From: Bradyrhizobium sp.
Lineage (GTDB): Bacteria; Pseudomonadota; Alphaproteobacteria; Rhizobiales; Xanthobacteraceae
NCBI RefSeq assembly: GCF_027451485.1
Contig: NZ_DAIDJE010000048.1
Coordinates: 21,824 to 85,823 of the forward strand
Length of the DNA: 64,000 nt
Direction of reading: 5' to 3'
Shown: one piece after another, positions 36,990-47,202 of the stretch
Layout of the letters: each line of letters begins with the position of its first letter
Position numbering within the stretch: the stretch's first letter is position 1
Notes under the pieces: model-generated
The model's input: only the letters and a program-made list of their open reading frames with translations
The model's database searches: none
What the model was told of the DNA's origin: nothing
Translations under genes and position numbers: made by a program

Positions 36990-38351
36990 CTAGGCCGCGC
37001 TCTTTTCCGCCTCATCCTCTTTGTAGAGTTCTTCGCGCGAAACCTTCTTTTCGGTCACCGTGGCGAGCTCGAGGATGAAGTCGACCACCTTGTCCTCATA
37101 GATGGGTGCACGAAGCTGGGCCAGCGCATTGGCGTTGTTGCGATAAAAATCCCAGACCTCCTTCTCGCGGCCCGGCATCTGGCGGGCCCGCTCGATCACG
37201 GCACGGCCGACCTCGTCGTCTGTGACGGTGATCTTGTTCTTCTCGCCGATCTCGGACAGCACAAGGCCGAGCCGGACACGGCGGTCCGCGATCTTGCGGT
37301 ATTCCTCTTTGGCGGCCTCCTCGGTCGTATTTTCATCCGCGAAGGTTTTGCCGGCGGCTTCCATTTCCGATTTGATCGAGTCCCACATCAGATTGAACTC
37401 TTCGTCGACCAGCGTCGGCGGGGCCTCGAAACGATGGGCCTCGTCAAGGCGATCGAGCAGAATGCGCTTGACGCGCTGACGAGTCGCGCCGGCAAATTCG
37501 GCGGCGATCCGCTCACGAGCCGCCTGCTTCAGCTTGTCCAGGGATTCCATTCCCAGCGTCTTGGCGAATTCATCGTTGATCTCGAGTTCCTGCGGCGCCT
37601 CGATCTTGGACGCCGTGGTCTCGAATTCGGCGGCCTTGCCCGCCAGTTCCTTGTTGCCGTAATTGGCGGGGAAACTGACTTTCAACGTCCGGGTTTCGCC
37701 TGGCGCAATGCCGATCAGTTGATCCTCAAAACCGGGGATGAAGGTGTTGGAGCCGATGGTCACCGGGATATTCTCTGCGGTGCCGCCCTCGAATGCGGTA
37801 CCGTCGATCGTGCCCTTGAAAGAGACGGTGACGCGGTCACCGCTGGCCGCCTTGGCTCCCTCGCCCTTGTCGGCGAAGCTGCGGTTCTGTTCGGCAATCC
37901 GCTTGACGGCATCCTCGACCTCGGCGTCGGTGACGTCGGCGACCGGCTTCTCGACCTTGAAGCTCTTGAAGTCAGCGAGCGCAATCGGCGGGACGACCTC
38001 GATCGCGACGGTATATGTCAGATCCGACTTGCCTGCGAGCAGCTCTTCGACTTCCTTCTGCTCGGTTGGCATCGTGATCTTGGGTTCCGTCGCGAGGCGG
38101 AAGCCGCGCTCGGTGAAAAGCTTGGAATTGGCGTCGCGGATGGTCTGGTCGATCGCCTCGGCCATCACCGAGCGGCCATAGATCTTCTTCAGATGGGCGA
38201 CCGGCACCTTGCCGGGACGGAAGCCATTGAGCCGGACCTTGTCCTTCATCTCCACCAGGCGCTCATCGGCCTTGGCGTCGAGATCGGCCGCTGGAACACT
38301 GATCTGAAACTCGTGCTTCAATCCCTCGGCAACCGTTTCCTTTACCTGCAT
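36990..38351 (-). CDS. tig: Trigger factor
   Basis: 453 aa ribosome-bound chaperone and prolyl isomerase. The ribosome-binding signature is [17 protein letters not shown], the FKBP-type domain is near residues 150-250 ([37 protein letters not shown] in broken form), and the long C-terminal helical domain follows, with an acidic/basic tail [13 protein letters not shown] 38351. The tig-clpP-clpX-lon order is the classical quality-control cluster. Confidence 0.97.
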   Translation of the reverse strand: MQVKETVAEGLKHEFQISVPAADLDAKADERLVEMKDKVRLNGFRPGKVPVAHLKKIYGRSVMAEAIDQTIRDANSKLFTERGFRLATEPKITMPTEQKEVEELLAGKSDLTYTVAIEVVPPIALADFKSFKVEKPVADVTDAEVEDAVKRIAEQNRSFADKGEGAKAASGDRVTVSFKGTIDGTAFEGGTAENIPVTIGSNTFIPGFEDQLIGIAPGETRTLKVSFPANYGNKELAGKAAEFETTASKIEAPQELEINDEFAKTLGMESLDKLKQAARERIAAEFAGATRQRVKRILLDRLDEAHRFEAPPTLVDEEFNLMWDSIKSEMEAAGKTFADENTTEEAAKEEYRKIADRRVRLGLVLSEIGEKNKITVTDDEVGRAVIERARQMPGREKEVWDFYRNNANALAQLRAPIYEDKVVDFILELATVTEKKVSREELYKEDEAEKSAA

Positions 38352-38696
38352 GGCTTCAATCTTCTTCTCAAGAAGTCCGGCACGGGCCGGACGCGTTCAA
38401 TTTGAAATGGCGCATACCATCGTGGCTTGCGCCGGCGGTTTCGGTAGTCTCCAGAACCCTATGAAATCCTTGCCGTATTCCGCGGCCCGGCTGTCTCGAC
38501 TTCCGAATAATCACAAGCCGCCGGCGGCCCAAAGGCGATGGGTTGTCGCTCGTAACGCAATGGCGGCAGGAGATCAACAGTTCCGCCATGGGACAGCGTC
38601 CCAAAACGGGGCCGAGCAAGCTATGGTCGCGATCGGCAACCTCCGCCACACACCCCCGTCGAATTGCAACAATTCTTGCGCAGGGGGAGCGGGAGG
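38352..38696. other. Intergenic region upstream of tig
   Basis: 345 bases between tig and tRNA-Leu, both on the minus strand. No convincing gene, repeat or terminator was seen. The tig promoter should lie here; I could not identify a clear -35/-10 pair. Confidence 0.45.
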
Positions 38697-38781
<85 letters not shown>

Positions 38782-38976
38782 AAGAAGAGCATATCCGCCG
38801 CCGTGCCGCGGGCAGCGGCTTATAACATGCGCTGCAAGCCGACAGCAAATGCAGGTCGCGGCCACCGCAATCCAACATTCGCACCACTTTCCAACCGGCC
38901 CCTCATGCAACCGACAGGAACTTCAATTCGCCGCACTGGCCGCAATACCATGCAAAGACTGGCCGGCATCAACGAT

Positions 38977-40287
38977 ATGTCTGATCACAAACCGAATGGC
39001 ATTTTTCGACCGAACCGGCGCGAGGTCATGGCCGGTCTCGCGGCCGCCACGCTGCAAGCACCGAAGCGCGCAGTGGCGGCGGAAACACCGCTTGCACTTC
39101 GCTGCAGGGAAGCCTCGCTCGGCTTACGGGAAACAGGCGCGGCAACACAGACCTGGTCGCTCGGCGATCAGCCGCTTCATTTCAAGCGCGGCGATCGTCG
39201 AGAGGTTACACTGGTCAATGATCTCACGGTTTCGGTCGCGCTCAACTGGCGCGGCCTCGACGGCGCGGCCGCGCTTGAGCCTCTGCTGGCGCGTTCTCAA
39301 CTCGCGCCGTCGGCGCGCGACACCTTCGACCTGCCGTTGCGCGACGCCGGGACTTATCTGTGCGATGCTGGCTTGCTCGGCGACGGCGCGTCGCGGCCAT
39401 TCCGGGGACTGCCGCTCATTGTGCACGAGAGCGAGCCGGTCGAGGTCGATCGCGACGAGGTGCTCTTCATCGAGGGCTGGCGGCTGAAGCCGGATGGCAC
39501 CGCGATCGCACCCGGCACTGATCCCGCGGGCACGCAGGGGATCTACACCGCCAACGGGCTGCCTTTGCGCGAACTTGAGTTTCGCCGCGGTGAACGCTTG
39601 AGGATTCGCTTCATCAATGCTCTCGAGCGTCGGACGATCGCGCTGAAAATGCTGTACCACCGCATCACTGTGATGGCGCTGGACGGGCAGCCGGCCGAGC
39701 CGTTTATGGCGCTCAATGGCGCCTTCACCTTGGCGCCGGGCGGCCGGGCGGACGTCTTTGTCGATGTCGCGCAAGACTCCGGCAACACGCCGATCCTCAT
39801 GCATGACGGAGAAGCGGTTCACCTGATCGGCCGCATGGTCCTGTCAGAGGAGACCCCAATCCGTTCTCAGACCCTGCCGCCTCCATCCGCCCTGCCCTCG
39901 AATGGCTTGCCCGCACGGCTCGACCTCAAGGCCGCATTGCGGGTCGATCTGCCCTTTGGCGACGAACAAAAGAACTGGCTTCGGCCGGACAGTTTCACAC
40001 CGACGGCACCGCCCGTCTTTCGCGCCAAGGCCGGCCGCACCGTGGTGCTCTCGCTGATCAACCGCGCGAAAGTGACAGTCGTCATTCACGTGCACGGGCA
40101 TCATTTCCGGCTGCTCGACCGGCTCGACGACGGCTGGAAGCCGTTCTGGGCGGATACGATCGCAATCGATGCCGGACAGACCCTGCGCGTTGCCTTCGCG
40201 GCCGAATATGCCGGGCATTGGCTGATCGAAGCGGCAGAGACGAATTGGAGCGCACCGAAACTCCTGCGCTGGTTCAGCGTCGAGTAA
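38977..40287 (+). CDS. Tat-exported multicopper-oxidase-fold protein lacking most copper ligands
   Basis: 436 aa from ATG 38977 (ATG 38950 is also possible). A twin-arginine signal (NRREVMAGLAAATLQ, Arg 14-15) is followed by three cupredoxin-like domains. The fold is recognisable, but the copper motifs are altered: HWHG is NWRGL at 90-94, the YHSH-type motif is TYLCDAG at 126-132, and the C-terminal HCH motif is GHWLIEAAE near 413. Only the third motif, HVHGHH at 371-376, keeps its His. Oxidase activity of the normal kind is therefore unlikely. FtsP/SufI is a known copper-free member of this fold, so a structural or divisome role is one option. Confidence 0.78.
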   Translation: MSDHKPNGIFRPNRREVMAGLAAATLQAPKRAVAAETPLALRCREASLGLRETGAATQTWSLGDQPLHFKRGDRREVTLVNDLTVSVALNWRGLDGAAALEPLLARSQLAPSARDTFDLPLRDAGTYLCDAGLLGDGASRPFRGLPLIVHESEPVEVDRDEVLFIEGWRLKPDGTAIAPGTDPAGTQGIYTANGLPLRELEFRRGERLRIRFINALERRTIALKMLYHRITVMALDGQPAEPFMALNGAFTLAPGGRADVFVDVAQDSGNTPILMHDGEAVHLIGRMVLSEETPIRSQTLPPPSALPSNGLPARLDLKAALRVDLPFGDEQKNWLRPDSFTPTAPPVFRAKAGRTVVLSLINRAKVTVVIHVHGHHFRLLDRLDDGWKPFWADTIAIDAGQTLRVAFAAEYAGHWLIEAAETNWSAPKLLRWFSVE

Positions 40288-40367
40288 ACTCCATCAGTTG
40301 CGATGATCTCGGCGCAAGCGCCATGGTTTGTCGCAAGGAAACCCGCTGCGATGTTCCGGACCATGGG

Positions 40368-41867
40368 CTAATAATCGATGCCGAACTCGTCATAGAGATG
40401 GCGAGTCACCGCGGGCAACGTCTCCGGCAGGTCTTCCGCGATCAGTCCGGGTCCCGCCTCTTGCGCCGCCTCACCGTGCATCCAGACCCCGATCGAGGCC
40501 GCCTCGAACGCCGGCACGCCCTGCGCCAATAACCCGGCGATCATGCCCGACAGCACGTCGCCGGCACCCGCGGTCGCAAGCCACGGCGGAGCATTTGCCG
40601 CGATGGTCGCACGGCCGTCGGGAGATGCGACCGTGGTATCAGGACCTTTCAACAGCACGACCGCGCCGGCACGTTCGGCCGCCGCCCTCACCCGCTCGAG
40701 CTTGGAGCGGCCCGGATGCTTGTTGCTGATATCGCTGAACAGCCGCGGGAACTCGCCCTCGTGCGGCGTGAGGACCACCTGCGGATCGGACGAATGCCGG
40801 ATCGTCTCGAACAGGCGTTCGGGCGCATCGGCGAAGCTGGTCAGCGCGTCCGCATCCAGCACCAGCGCCTTTTTCGCTGTGAGTGCCGCGAGCACGAGAT
40901 CCCGGGATCGCTCACCGATGCCGGCACCCGGCCCTATGACATAGGCGTTAAGGCGCTTGTCGCCCAGCAATTCGCTGAATTCGATCACCGTGTCGACCGG
41001 GCGAACCATTACCGCCGTCAGCGCCGAGGCATTGACGGCAAGCGCATCGCGCGGCGAGGCCAGCGTGACGAGACCGGCGCCGGCCCGCAGGGCGCCGCGG
41101 GCGGAAAGCCGCGCCGCACCGGTTGCGGCAATGCCACCGGAGACGGCGACGACGTGGCCGCGGTCGTATTTGTGCCCCTCGACGGTCGGGATCGGAAACG
41201 CCTTGGCCCAGGACGAGGGAACATTCTCGAACGTTCTCGGTGCGATTTCCACCAGCACGCCGGCATCGATACCGATGTCGGCGACGCGGACGCGGCCGCA
41301 ATGAACGCGTCCCGGCAGGAGAAGATGCGCCGGCTTGCGGCGAAAGAAGGTGACCGTCTCGACGGCACGCACGGCAGTTCCCATGATCGCACCCGACGTG
41401 CCGTTGATGCCGCTTGGCAGGTCAACCGCCAGGACCGGCGCGCCGTTGGCATTGATCGCCTCGATCATGTCGAACGGCTCACCCTTGACCGGGCGATCGA
41501 GACCGGCGCCGAACAGCGCATCGATGATCAGCGCCGGTCTGCCGATCGCCTGCGGATTGAACGGCAGCACCGGATATTTCCAGCCTCGTGCAGCGGAAGC
41601 TGCATCGCCCTGCAAGCTTTCCCGCTCGCACAGCAGGATGACCGAAACTTCCCGGCCGCGCGCTGCGAGTTCAGCGGCCGCCACAAAACCGTCGCCACCA
41701 TTATTGCCCGGGCCGGCGATCACCAGGATCGGCCCTTCCGCGACAAGGTCCATGGCGGCCGCGGCAACCGCCTGCCCCGCGCTCAGCATCAAGGCGAAGC
41801 CCGGCGTTCCCGCGGCGATCGCGAGCCGGTCGGCCCGCGCCATCTCAGCCGTCGTCAGAACTTCCAT
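40368..41867 (-). CDS. nnrDE: Bifunctional NAD(P)H-hydrate epimerase / ADP-dependent dehydratase
   Basis: 499 aa repair enzyme for hydrated NAD(P)H. The N-terminal YjeF_N epimerase domain (about 1-210) shows VIAGPGNNGGDGFVAA, ALFGAGLDRPVKG and AVDLPSGINGTSG. The C-terminal carbohydrate-kinase-like dehydratase domain (about 225-490) has VGPGAGIGERS, VLTPHEGEFPRLF, VLLKGPDTTVA and ATAGAGDVLSGMIAGLLAQG with the catalytic Asp. It precedes the glnB region in opposite orientation. Confidence 0.95.
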   Translation of the reverse strand: MEVLTTAEMARADRLAIAAGTPGFALMLSAGQAVAAAAMDLVAEGPILVIAGPGNNGGDGFVAAAELAARGREVSVILLCERESLQGDAASAARGWKYPVLPFNPQAIGRPALIIDALFGAGLDRPVKGEPFDMIEAINANGAPVLAVDLPSGINGTSGAIMGTAVRAVETVTFFRRKPAHLLLPGRVHCGRVRVADIGIDAGVLVEIAPRTFENVPSSWAKAFPIPTVEGHKYDRGHVVAVSGGIAATGAARLSARGALRAGAGLVTLASPRDALAVNASALTAVMVRPVDTVIEFSELLGDKRLNAYVIGPGAGIGERSRDLVLAALTAKKALVLDADALTSFADAPERLFETIRHSSDPQVVLTPHEGEFPRLFSDISNKHPGRSKLERVRAAAERAGAVVLLKGPDTTVASPDGRATIAANAPPWLATAGAGDVLSGMIAGLLAQGVPAFEAASIGVWMHGEAAQEAGPGLIAEDLPETLPAVTRHLYDEFGIDY

Positions 41868-42064
41868 GCCTAATCCCCTGACAGAAACGCCCGTTCCGAA
41901 GGCAGTTTTGGCGGTTTAGCCGAAAGCTTGGCCCGGATGGGCGCACACAATTTGGTCTATTTGCCTAATTTTAGTGCTGCACTATGCTGTGTCGATTCCC
42001 ATCAACGGCCTTTCGGCACCTTCTAAGAGGTTGATGAAATTCAACAATCTGACACCTTAACGGC

Positions 42065-42082
42065 TTGGCATAGACCCTGCTT
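42065..42082 (+). promoter_or_regulatory. Candidate sigma-54 promoter of glnB
   Basis: TTGGCATAGACCCTGCTT has GG (42067-42068) and GC (42079-42080) exactly 10 bases apart, matching the -24/-12 layout. It lies about 135 bases before glnB, in the 350-base nnrDE-glnB gap. Nitrogen-regulated sigma-54 promoters upstream of glnB are established in rhizobia. A convincing NtrC site was not identified by eye. Confidence 0.55.
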
Positions 42083-42148
42083 CCGAGGAAGCCATCTCCG
42101 GGTCTGTCGCCATGCAGGCAAATATCAAGCCTGTAACCGGCCACCTGA

Positions 42149-42556
<408 letters not shown>

Positions 42557-42590
42557 CGCGAAAAGCTGATCCCTCCTCACCCGGCCGGCG

Positions 42591-42617
42591 AAATGCCGCT
42601 TTATGCGGCATTTTCCT
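42591..42617 (+). terminator. Terminator or attenuator between glnB and glnA
   Basis: AAATGCCGC (42591-42599), loop TTTAT, GCGGCATTT (42605-42613) followed by TCC. A 9-bp stem with a short T-run, 35 bases after glnB. It suggests that part of glnB transcription stops here and that glnA also has its own promoter. Confidence 0.65.
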
Positions 42618-42621
42618 ATTT

Positions 42622-42649
42622 GCTCCGTATTGTCCCGCTCCGTATTGTC
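42622..42649 (+). repeat. Tandem 13-base repeat upstream of glnA
   Basis: GCTCCGTATTGTC at 42622-42634 and again at 42637-42649, separated by two bases. The pair sits just after the glnB terminator and about 85 bases before the glnA start, a suitable place for a regulator binding to two half-sites on nearly the same face of the helix (15-base period). Could also be a chance duplication. Confidence 0.55.
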
Positions 42650-42733
42650 TTGGGCATTCCCCGATTGTATTGACCATTGAGCCGGGTGCTGCCCTGGGCG
42701 GCCCCAATCAAGCCATCACCAAAAGGGGGATTC

Positions 42734-44143
42734 ATGAAGACCGCCAAGGACGTCCTCAAGTCGATCAAGGACAATGACGTCAAATATGTCGATCTGCGCT
42801 TTACCGATCCGCGCGGCAAATGGCAGCACGTCACCTTCGACGTCAGCATGATCGACGAAGAGATCTTTTCCGAAGGAACCATGTTCGACGGCTCGTCGAT
42901 CGCCGGTTGGAAGGCGATCAATGAATCCGACATGTGCCTGATGCCGGATCCGGTCACCGCCACGATCGATCCGTTCTTCGCCGAGACCACGATGGTCATC
43001 ACCTGCGACGTCCTGGAACCCACCACGGGCGAGCCCTACAACCGCGACCCCCGCGGCATCGCCAAGAAGGCGGAAGCCATGGTCAAGTCGATGGGGGTGG
43101 GCGACACCGTGTTTTTCGGTCCCGAGGCCGAGTTCTTCGTGTTCGACGACGTGCGTTTTTCGGCGCTGCCCTACAACACCGGTTTCAAGCTCGACTCCTC
43201 CGAGTTTCCCACCAACTCGGATACCGAATACGAAGGCGGCAACCTCGGTCACCGCATCCGCACCAAGGCCGGCTATTTCCCGGTGCCGCCGCAGGATTCC
43301 GTTCAGGACATGCGCTCGGAAATGCTGGGCGCCATGGCCAAGATGGGCGTCAAGGTCGAAAAGCACCACCACGAAGTGGCCTCCGCCCAGCACGAGCTCG
43401 GCATGAAGTTCGACACCATGACGCTGATGGCCGACCAGATGCAGGTCTACAAGTACTGCATCCACCAGGTCGCGCATATCTACGGCAAAACTGCCACTTT
43501 CATGCCGAAGCCGATCTATGGCGACAACGGCTCGGGCATGCACTGCCACCAGTCGATCTGGAAGGAAGGCAAACCGACCTTCGCCGGCAACAAATATGCC
43601 GACCTGTCGGAAACCTGCCTCCACTACATCGGCGGCATCATCAAGCACGCCAAGGCCATCAACGCCTTCACCAACCCCTCGACCAACTCCTACAAGCGGC
43701 TGGTGCCGGGCTATGAGGCCCCCGTGTTGCTCGCCTATTCCGCGCGCAACCGCTCCGCTTCCTGCCGTATCCCCTACACGTCGAACCCGAAGGCCAAGCG
43801 CGTCGAGGTGCGTTTCCCCGACCCGATGGCAAATCCGTATCTCGGCTTCGCCGCGATGCTGATGGCCGGCCTCGACGGCATCAAGAACAAGATCGACCCG
43901 GGTCCGGCGATGGACAAGGACCTCTACGACCTGCCGAAGGAAGAGCTGAAGGCGATTCCGACAGTGTGTGGCTCGCTTCGTGAAGCGCTGGAAAATCTCA
44001 ACAAGGACCGCGCGTTCCTCAAGAACGGCGGCGTGTTCGACGATGATTTCATCGACGCCTATATTGAACTGAAGATGACCGAAGTGGAGCGTTTCGAAAT
44101 GACGCCGCACCCGGTCGAGTTCGAGATGTACTACTCGCAGTAA
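42734..44143 (+). CDS. glnA: Glutamine synthetase type I
   Basis: 469 aa enzyme making glutamine from glutamate and ammonia. Signatures: the [17 protein letters not shown] region, [10 protein letters not shown] (metal Glu), [10 protein letters not shown], and [27 protein letters not shown]. The adenylylation Tyr lies in [10 protein letters not shown] near residue 398, so activity should be controlled by GlnE. ATG 42734 ([15 protein letters not shown]) follows AAGGGGGA; the longer frame is rejected. It works with the upstream glnB product. Confidence 0.98.
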   Translation: MKTAKDVLKSIKDNDVKYVDLRFTDPRGKWQHVTFDVSMIDEEIFSEGTMFDGSSIAGWKAINESDMCLMPDPVTATIDPFFAETTMVITCDVLEPTTGEPYNRDPRGIAKKAEAMVKSMGVGDTVFFGPEAEFFVFDDVRFSALPYNTGFKLDSSEFPTNSDTEYEGGNLGHRIRTKAGYFPVPPQDSVQDMRSEMLGAMAKMGVKVEKHHHEVASAQHELGMKFDTMTLMADQMQVYKYCIHQVAHIYGKTATFMPKPIYGDNGSGMHCHQSIWKEGKPTFAGNKYADLSETCLHYIGGIIKHAKAINAFTNPSTNSYKRLVPGYEAPVLLAYSARNRSASCRIPYTSNPKAKRVEVRFPDPMANPYLGFAAMLMAGLDGIKNKIDPGPAMDKDLYDLPKEELKAIPTVCGSLREALENLNKDRAFLKNGGVFDDDFIDAYIELKMTEVERFEMTPHPVEFEMYYSQ

Positions 44144-44163
44144 AGAGCCGCGATACGAATTCC

Positions 44164-44197
44164 AAAAAAGGGACGCATCCGCGTCCCTTTTTATTTT
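44164..44197 (+). terminator. glnA terminator
   Basis: AAAAAGGGACGC, loop ATCC, GCGTCCCTTTTT then ATTTT. A perfect 12-bp stem with a T-run, 21 bases after the glnA stop. It also lies 30 bases beyond the end of the convergent clc gene and the A-run on the other side makes it potentially bidirectional. Confidence 0.93.
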
Positions 44198-44227
44198 GCG
44201 CTGGCCAACGCTTCAGCGCACCGGCGT

Positions 44228-46042
44228 TCAATCCTCGTAGCTGTTGATCACGGCGTCGGCGACGACGCGCTTGGTGATGATGCCGACAACGTCGTTGATG
44301 CGGGGGCGCGCGGTACCGCGAAACACGATCGCTGCGCCGGCACCATGACGTTTCAGCCGCGCGAATGCCAGGCTCAGAAGATCCTGGTCGCGGCAGATCA
44401 CCAGCCGGCTCTCGACATATTTCTCGACCCTCACGTCCGGATTGGTGCGCGCCTCGAGCCACAGCCCCGAGCGCGGCGGGATCAGTCCGACGATCCGCCC
44501 TCCCCGTTCGACCACGATGGGGCGGACGTCCTCGATATCGTCGGGAACGATCGCCTCCCTCAGCGTCGTGCCGGCGCTGGCGACGATGAACCCGCGCTCC
44601 ATGATGTCCTGAGCCTGTTGCACCAGATAAAGATTGATGTGCCGCTCCTTGGGAATGCGGTGGCCGCGATGGCGCAGTTTGATGGTGTAGATCGTCTCCC
44701 CGACGAGGGCGCGCCGGACGCCCGCCGCCAGCGCCACGGCCACGATCACGGGCACGATGATCGCGTAATCACGGGTCATCTCGAACACCATGACGATCGC
44801 CGTCATCACGCCGCCCGTGCCCGCGCCGACCACGGCGGCCATACCGACGATGGCGGCGGACGGCAGCGATAGCCCCGAATGCGGCAGCACCATCTCCACG
44901 GCCGCGGCAAAGGCCGCACCAAGGGTCGCGCCGAGATACAGCGACGGTGAAAAAATGCCGCCGGAGGCGCCGGAGCCAAGACTGATGGTGGTTGCAAGCA
45001 TCTTCAGCACGAATAACAGCGCCAGCAGGCCGACCGCCGTCATCTTCTGATCGAAGATCTCCTGGATCACCGCATATCCGACGCCGTCGACATAAGAGTG
45101 TCCGAACAGGCGGGTGAGAACCACCATCATCAAACCAATGGCGGCCATCCCGACAATGTTCTGCACGTACTCATTTTCCGACAGCTGCGGAAAACCGTCT
45201 TCCATGAAGACCAGCAGGCGGATGAAGGCCCAGGCCGCGACGCCGCAGAGCAATCCGAGCAGCACGAAACCCAGGATCTCGCCGGCCGCGAGCGAATTCG
45301 CCAGCGAAAATTGCACATCCGGAACGGCGAAGGCCGGATCGGGGCCGATCAGGATTCGACCGATCGTCGTCGCAGCGCCGGTCGCGACCACCACGGGAAG
45401 AAAGGTGCGGTTGGACACTTCGGGCAACAGGATCTCGAGCGCAAACAGCACACCGCCGAGCGGTGTGTTGAAGGTGGCGGCGATGCCGGCGCCCGCGCCT
45501 GCCGAAATAAGCGTGATCCTCTGCCGCGTCGACAATCCGATCAGTTTGGAGAAGGCGGACGCAAGCGCCGCGCCGATCTGGATGATTGGTCCCTCACGCC
45601 CGACCGCAGCTCCGCTGCCGATCGAGAGTGCCGAAGCGAGCGCCTTGACGACGGCGACCTTGCCGCGGATCGTGCCGCGCTTGTAAAAGATCGCGTCCAT
45701 CACTTCGGGCACGCCGTGACCTTTGGCTTCCGGCGCAAAGGTCCTGACCAGATACACGACGATGAGGCCGCCGACGATCGGTGAGAAAAACACGAGATCG
45801 CCGAAGTAGCTCGGCCCCTCGCTCACATTTGCGTTGAAAACAGCGCTCAGTCTCGCGTTGTAGAACAGGTTGTGGACCAGGGCGATCAGGGCGCGAAACC
45901 CGACCGCGCCAAAACCCGTCATGATCCCGGTCGCGAGCGCAAGGCCGCAGAGCGTCAGCAGGCTGACTCGCCGCTCCTCGGCCGCAGGTTTGGCCGCAGA
46001 ACCGATGAGCGCCCGCTCCTCGTTGGAAGACCCAGTAAGCAT
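44228..46042 (-). CDS. CLC-family chloride channel/transporter with C-terminal CBS domains
   Basis: 604 aa. The N-terminal membrane part has the CLC selectivity motifs: GHGVPEV, GREGPIIQIGAA (gating Glu in GREGP) and GSGASGGIFSPSLYLGA. About 150 C-terminal residues form a soluble pair of CBS-like domains (DIMERGFIVASAGTTLREAIVPDD and VESRLVICRDQDLLSLAFARLKRHGAGAAIVF). Whether it is a channel or a proton-coupled exchanger cannot be told by eye. ATG 46042 is chosen; the upstream TTG is unlikely. Confidence 0.92.
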   Translation of the reverse strand: MLTGSSNEERALIGSAAKPAAEERRVSLLTLCGLALATGIMTGFGAVGFRALIALVHNLFYNARLSAVFNANVSEGPSYFGDLVFFSPIVGGLIVVYLVRTFAPEAKGHGVPEVMDAIFYKRGTIRGKVAVVKALASALSIGSGAAVGREGPIIQIGAALASAFSKLIGLSTRQRITLISAGAGAGIAATFNTPLGGVLFALEILLPEVSNRTFLPVVVATGAATTIGRILIGPDPAFAVPDVQFSLANSLAAGEILGFVLLGLLCGVAAWAFIRLLVFMEDGFPQLSENEYVQNIVGMAAIGLMMVVLTRLFGHSYVDGVGYAVIQEIFDQKMTAVGLLALLFVLKMLATTISLGSGASGGIFSPSLYLGATLGAAFAAAVEMVLPHSGLSLPSAAIVGMAAVVGAGTGGVMTAIVMVFEMTRDYAIIVPVIVAVALAAGVRRALVGETIYTIKLRHRGHRIPKERHINLYLVQQAQDIMERGFIVASAGTTLREAIVPDDIEDVRPIVVERGGRIVGLIPPRSGLWLEARTNPDVRVEKYVESRLVICRDQDLLSLAFARLKRHGAGAAIVFRGTARPRINDVVGIITKRVVADAVINSYED

Positions 46043-46287
46043 CAAGAACCGACCCCGTTGGAAAACCCGGCAGGATATGAATGCACCAATTCTTCAGTGA
46101 GGGAAGCGTTTCTAAGCTGAAATGGTACAGGAGACGACCGGCGACGAGCTTCTGGGCCTGGCGCGCGGGTCAAAGCGCAAACCATCCATGCACCCGATGG
46201 ACATCCTCGACAACCTCGGCAATGATTGCCGTCAATTCGAGGTCTGAAAGCCGGCACGCGAGGGTCGCAAGACGCGACGGGCAACAG

Positions 46288-47121
46288 ATGATCGACGGAA
46301 AGACAAAACTCATCGCCCACATCGGCTATCCCACCGAAACCTTCAAGGCGCCGATGATCTGTAACCCCTACTTCGCGGCGAAAGGGATCAATGCCGCGGT
46401 CATCCCGATGGGCTGCAAGGCCGGTGATTACGACTCGTTCCTCGAACTCGTTCTCCGGCTGAGCAACGTGCACGGCGCGTTGATCACCATGCCGCACAAG
46501 GTCAGGACGCTTGCGCTGGTCGACGAAGCCTCCGCATCGGCCAGGATCGCGGGGGCCTGCAATGCGGTCAAGGTCGACCAGCGCGGCCTGACGATCGGCG
46601 ATATGTTCGACGGAGAAGGTTTTGTGCGCGGCCTCCTGAGGCACGGGCGCCGGGCTGCCGGCGCAAATGTGCTGGTCGCCGGCTGCGGCGGGGTCGGCTC
46701 GGCCATCGCCGCCGCGCTGGCAAGCGCCGGTGCGTTGCGGATCAGCCTGCACGACACGCTCGCGCCGGCGATGAGCGCCCTCGCCGGGCGCCTCAAGGCG
46801 CACTATCCGAAGCTCGAAGTGAGCACGGGGTCTTCCGATCCTGCCGGTTACGACATTGTCGTCAATGCCACGCCGCTCGGCATGAACAACGACGATCCGC
46901 TTCCCCTCGATGTCGATCGCATCGCACCTTCCACCTTCGTCGGCGAGGTCGTGATGAAGACGGAAATTACGCCCTTCCTGGCCGCGGCGCGCGCCAAAGG
47001 CTGCGGTTATCAGGTCGGCACCGACATGCTGTTCGAGCAGATCCCGGCCTATCTCGAATTCCTCGGCTTCGGCACAGCCGGCGTGGATGACCTGCGCCGC
47101 CTCGCGCAAATTCACTACTGA
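46288..47121 (+). CDS. Shikimate dehydrogenase-like protein
   Basis: 277 aa NADP-type dehydrogenase of the AroE fold. The N-terminal substrate domain shows IAHIGYPTETFKAPMICN in place of the usual SxSLSP segment, but keeps the catalytic Lys in ALITMPHK, GACNAVK and the Asp in GDMFDGEGFVRGL. The Rossmann motif is VLVAGCGGVGSAIAAALAS, followed by DIVVNATPLGM. The substituted SLSP region suggests a substrate other than shikimate, as in the SDH-like and quinate families. ATG 46288 is chosen from the domain start; the ribosome binding site is weak. It is divergent from the CLC gene. Confidence 0.82.
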   Translation: MIDGKTKLIAHIGYPTETFKAPMICNPYFAAKGINAAVIPMGCKAGDYDSFLELVLRLSNVHGALITMPHKVRTLALVDEASASARIAGACNAVKVDQRGLTIGDMFDGEGFVRGLLRHGRRAAGANVLVAGCGGVGSAIAAALASAGALRISLHDTLAPAMSALAGRLKAHYPKLEVSTGSSDPAGYDIVVNATPLGMNNDDPLPLDVDRIAPSTFVGEVVMKTEITPFLAAARAKGCGYQVGTDMLFEQIPAYLEFLGFGTAGVDDLRRLAQIHY

Positions 47122-47202
47122 CGCAGCGGAAAAAGACGCTGGCATCTCGGGGCGCAGGCGCCTTTGCGGCCTCGCCGTCAACCGCGAGAGCCGGCAGCGG
47201 TC

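Noticed and set aside
42716..44110. Minus-strand open frame of 464 codons opposite glnA
   Set aside because: Shadow of the glutamine synthetase gene; the His- and Val-rich translation has no family resemblance.
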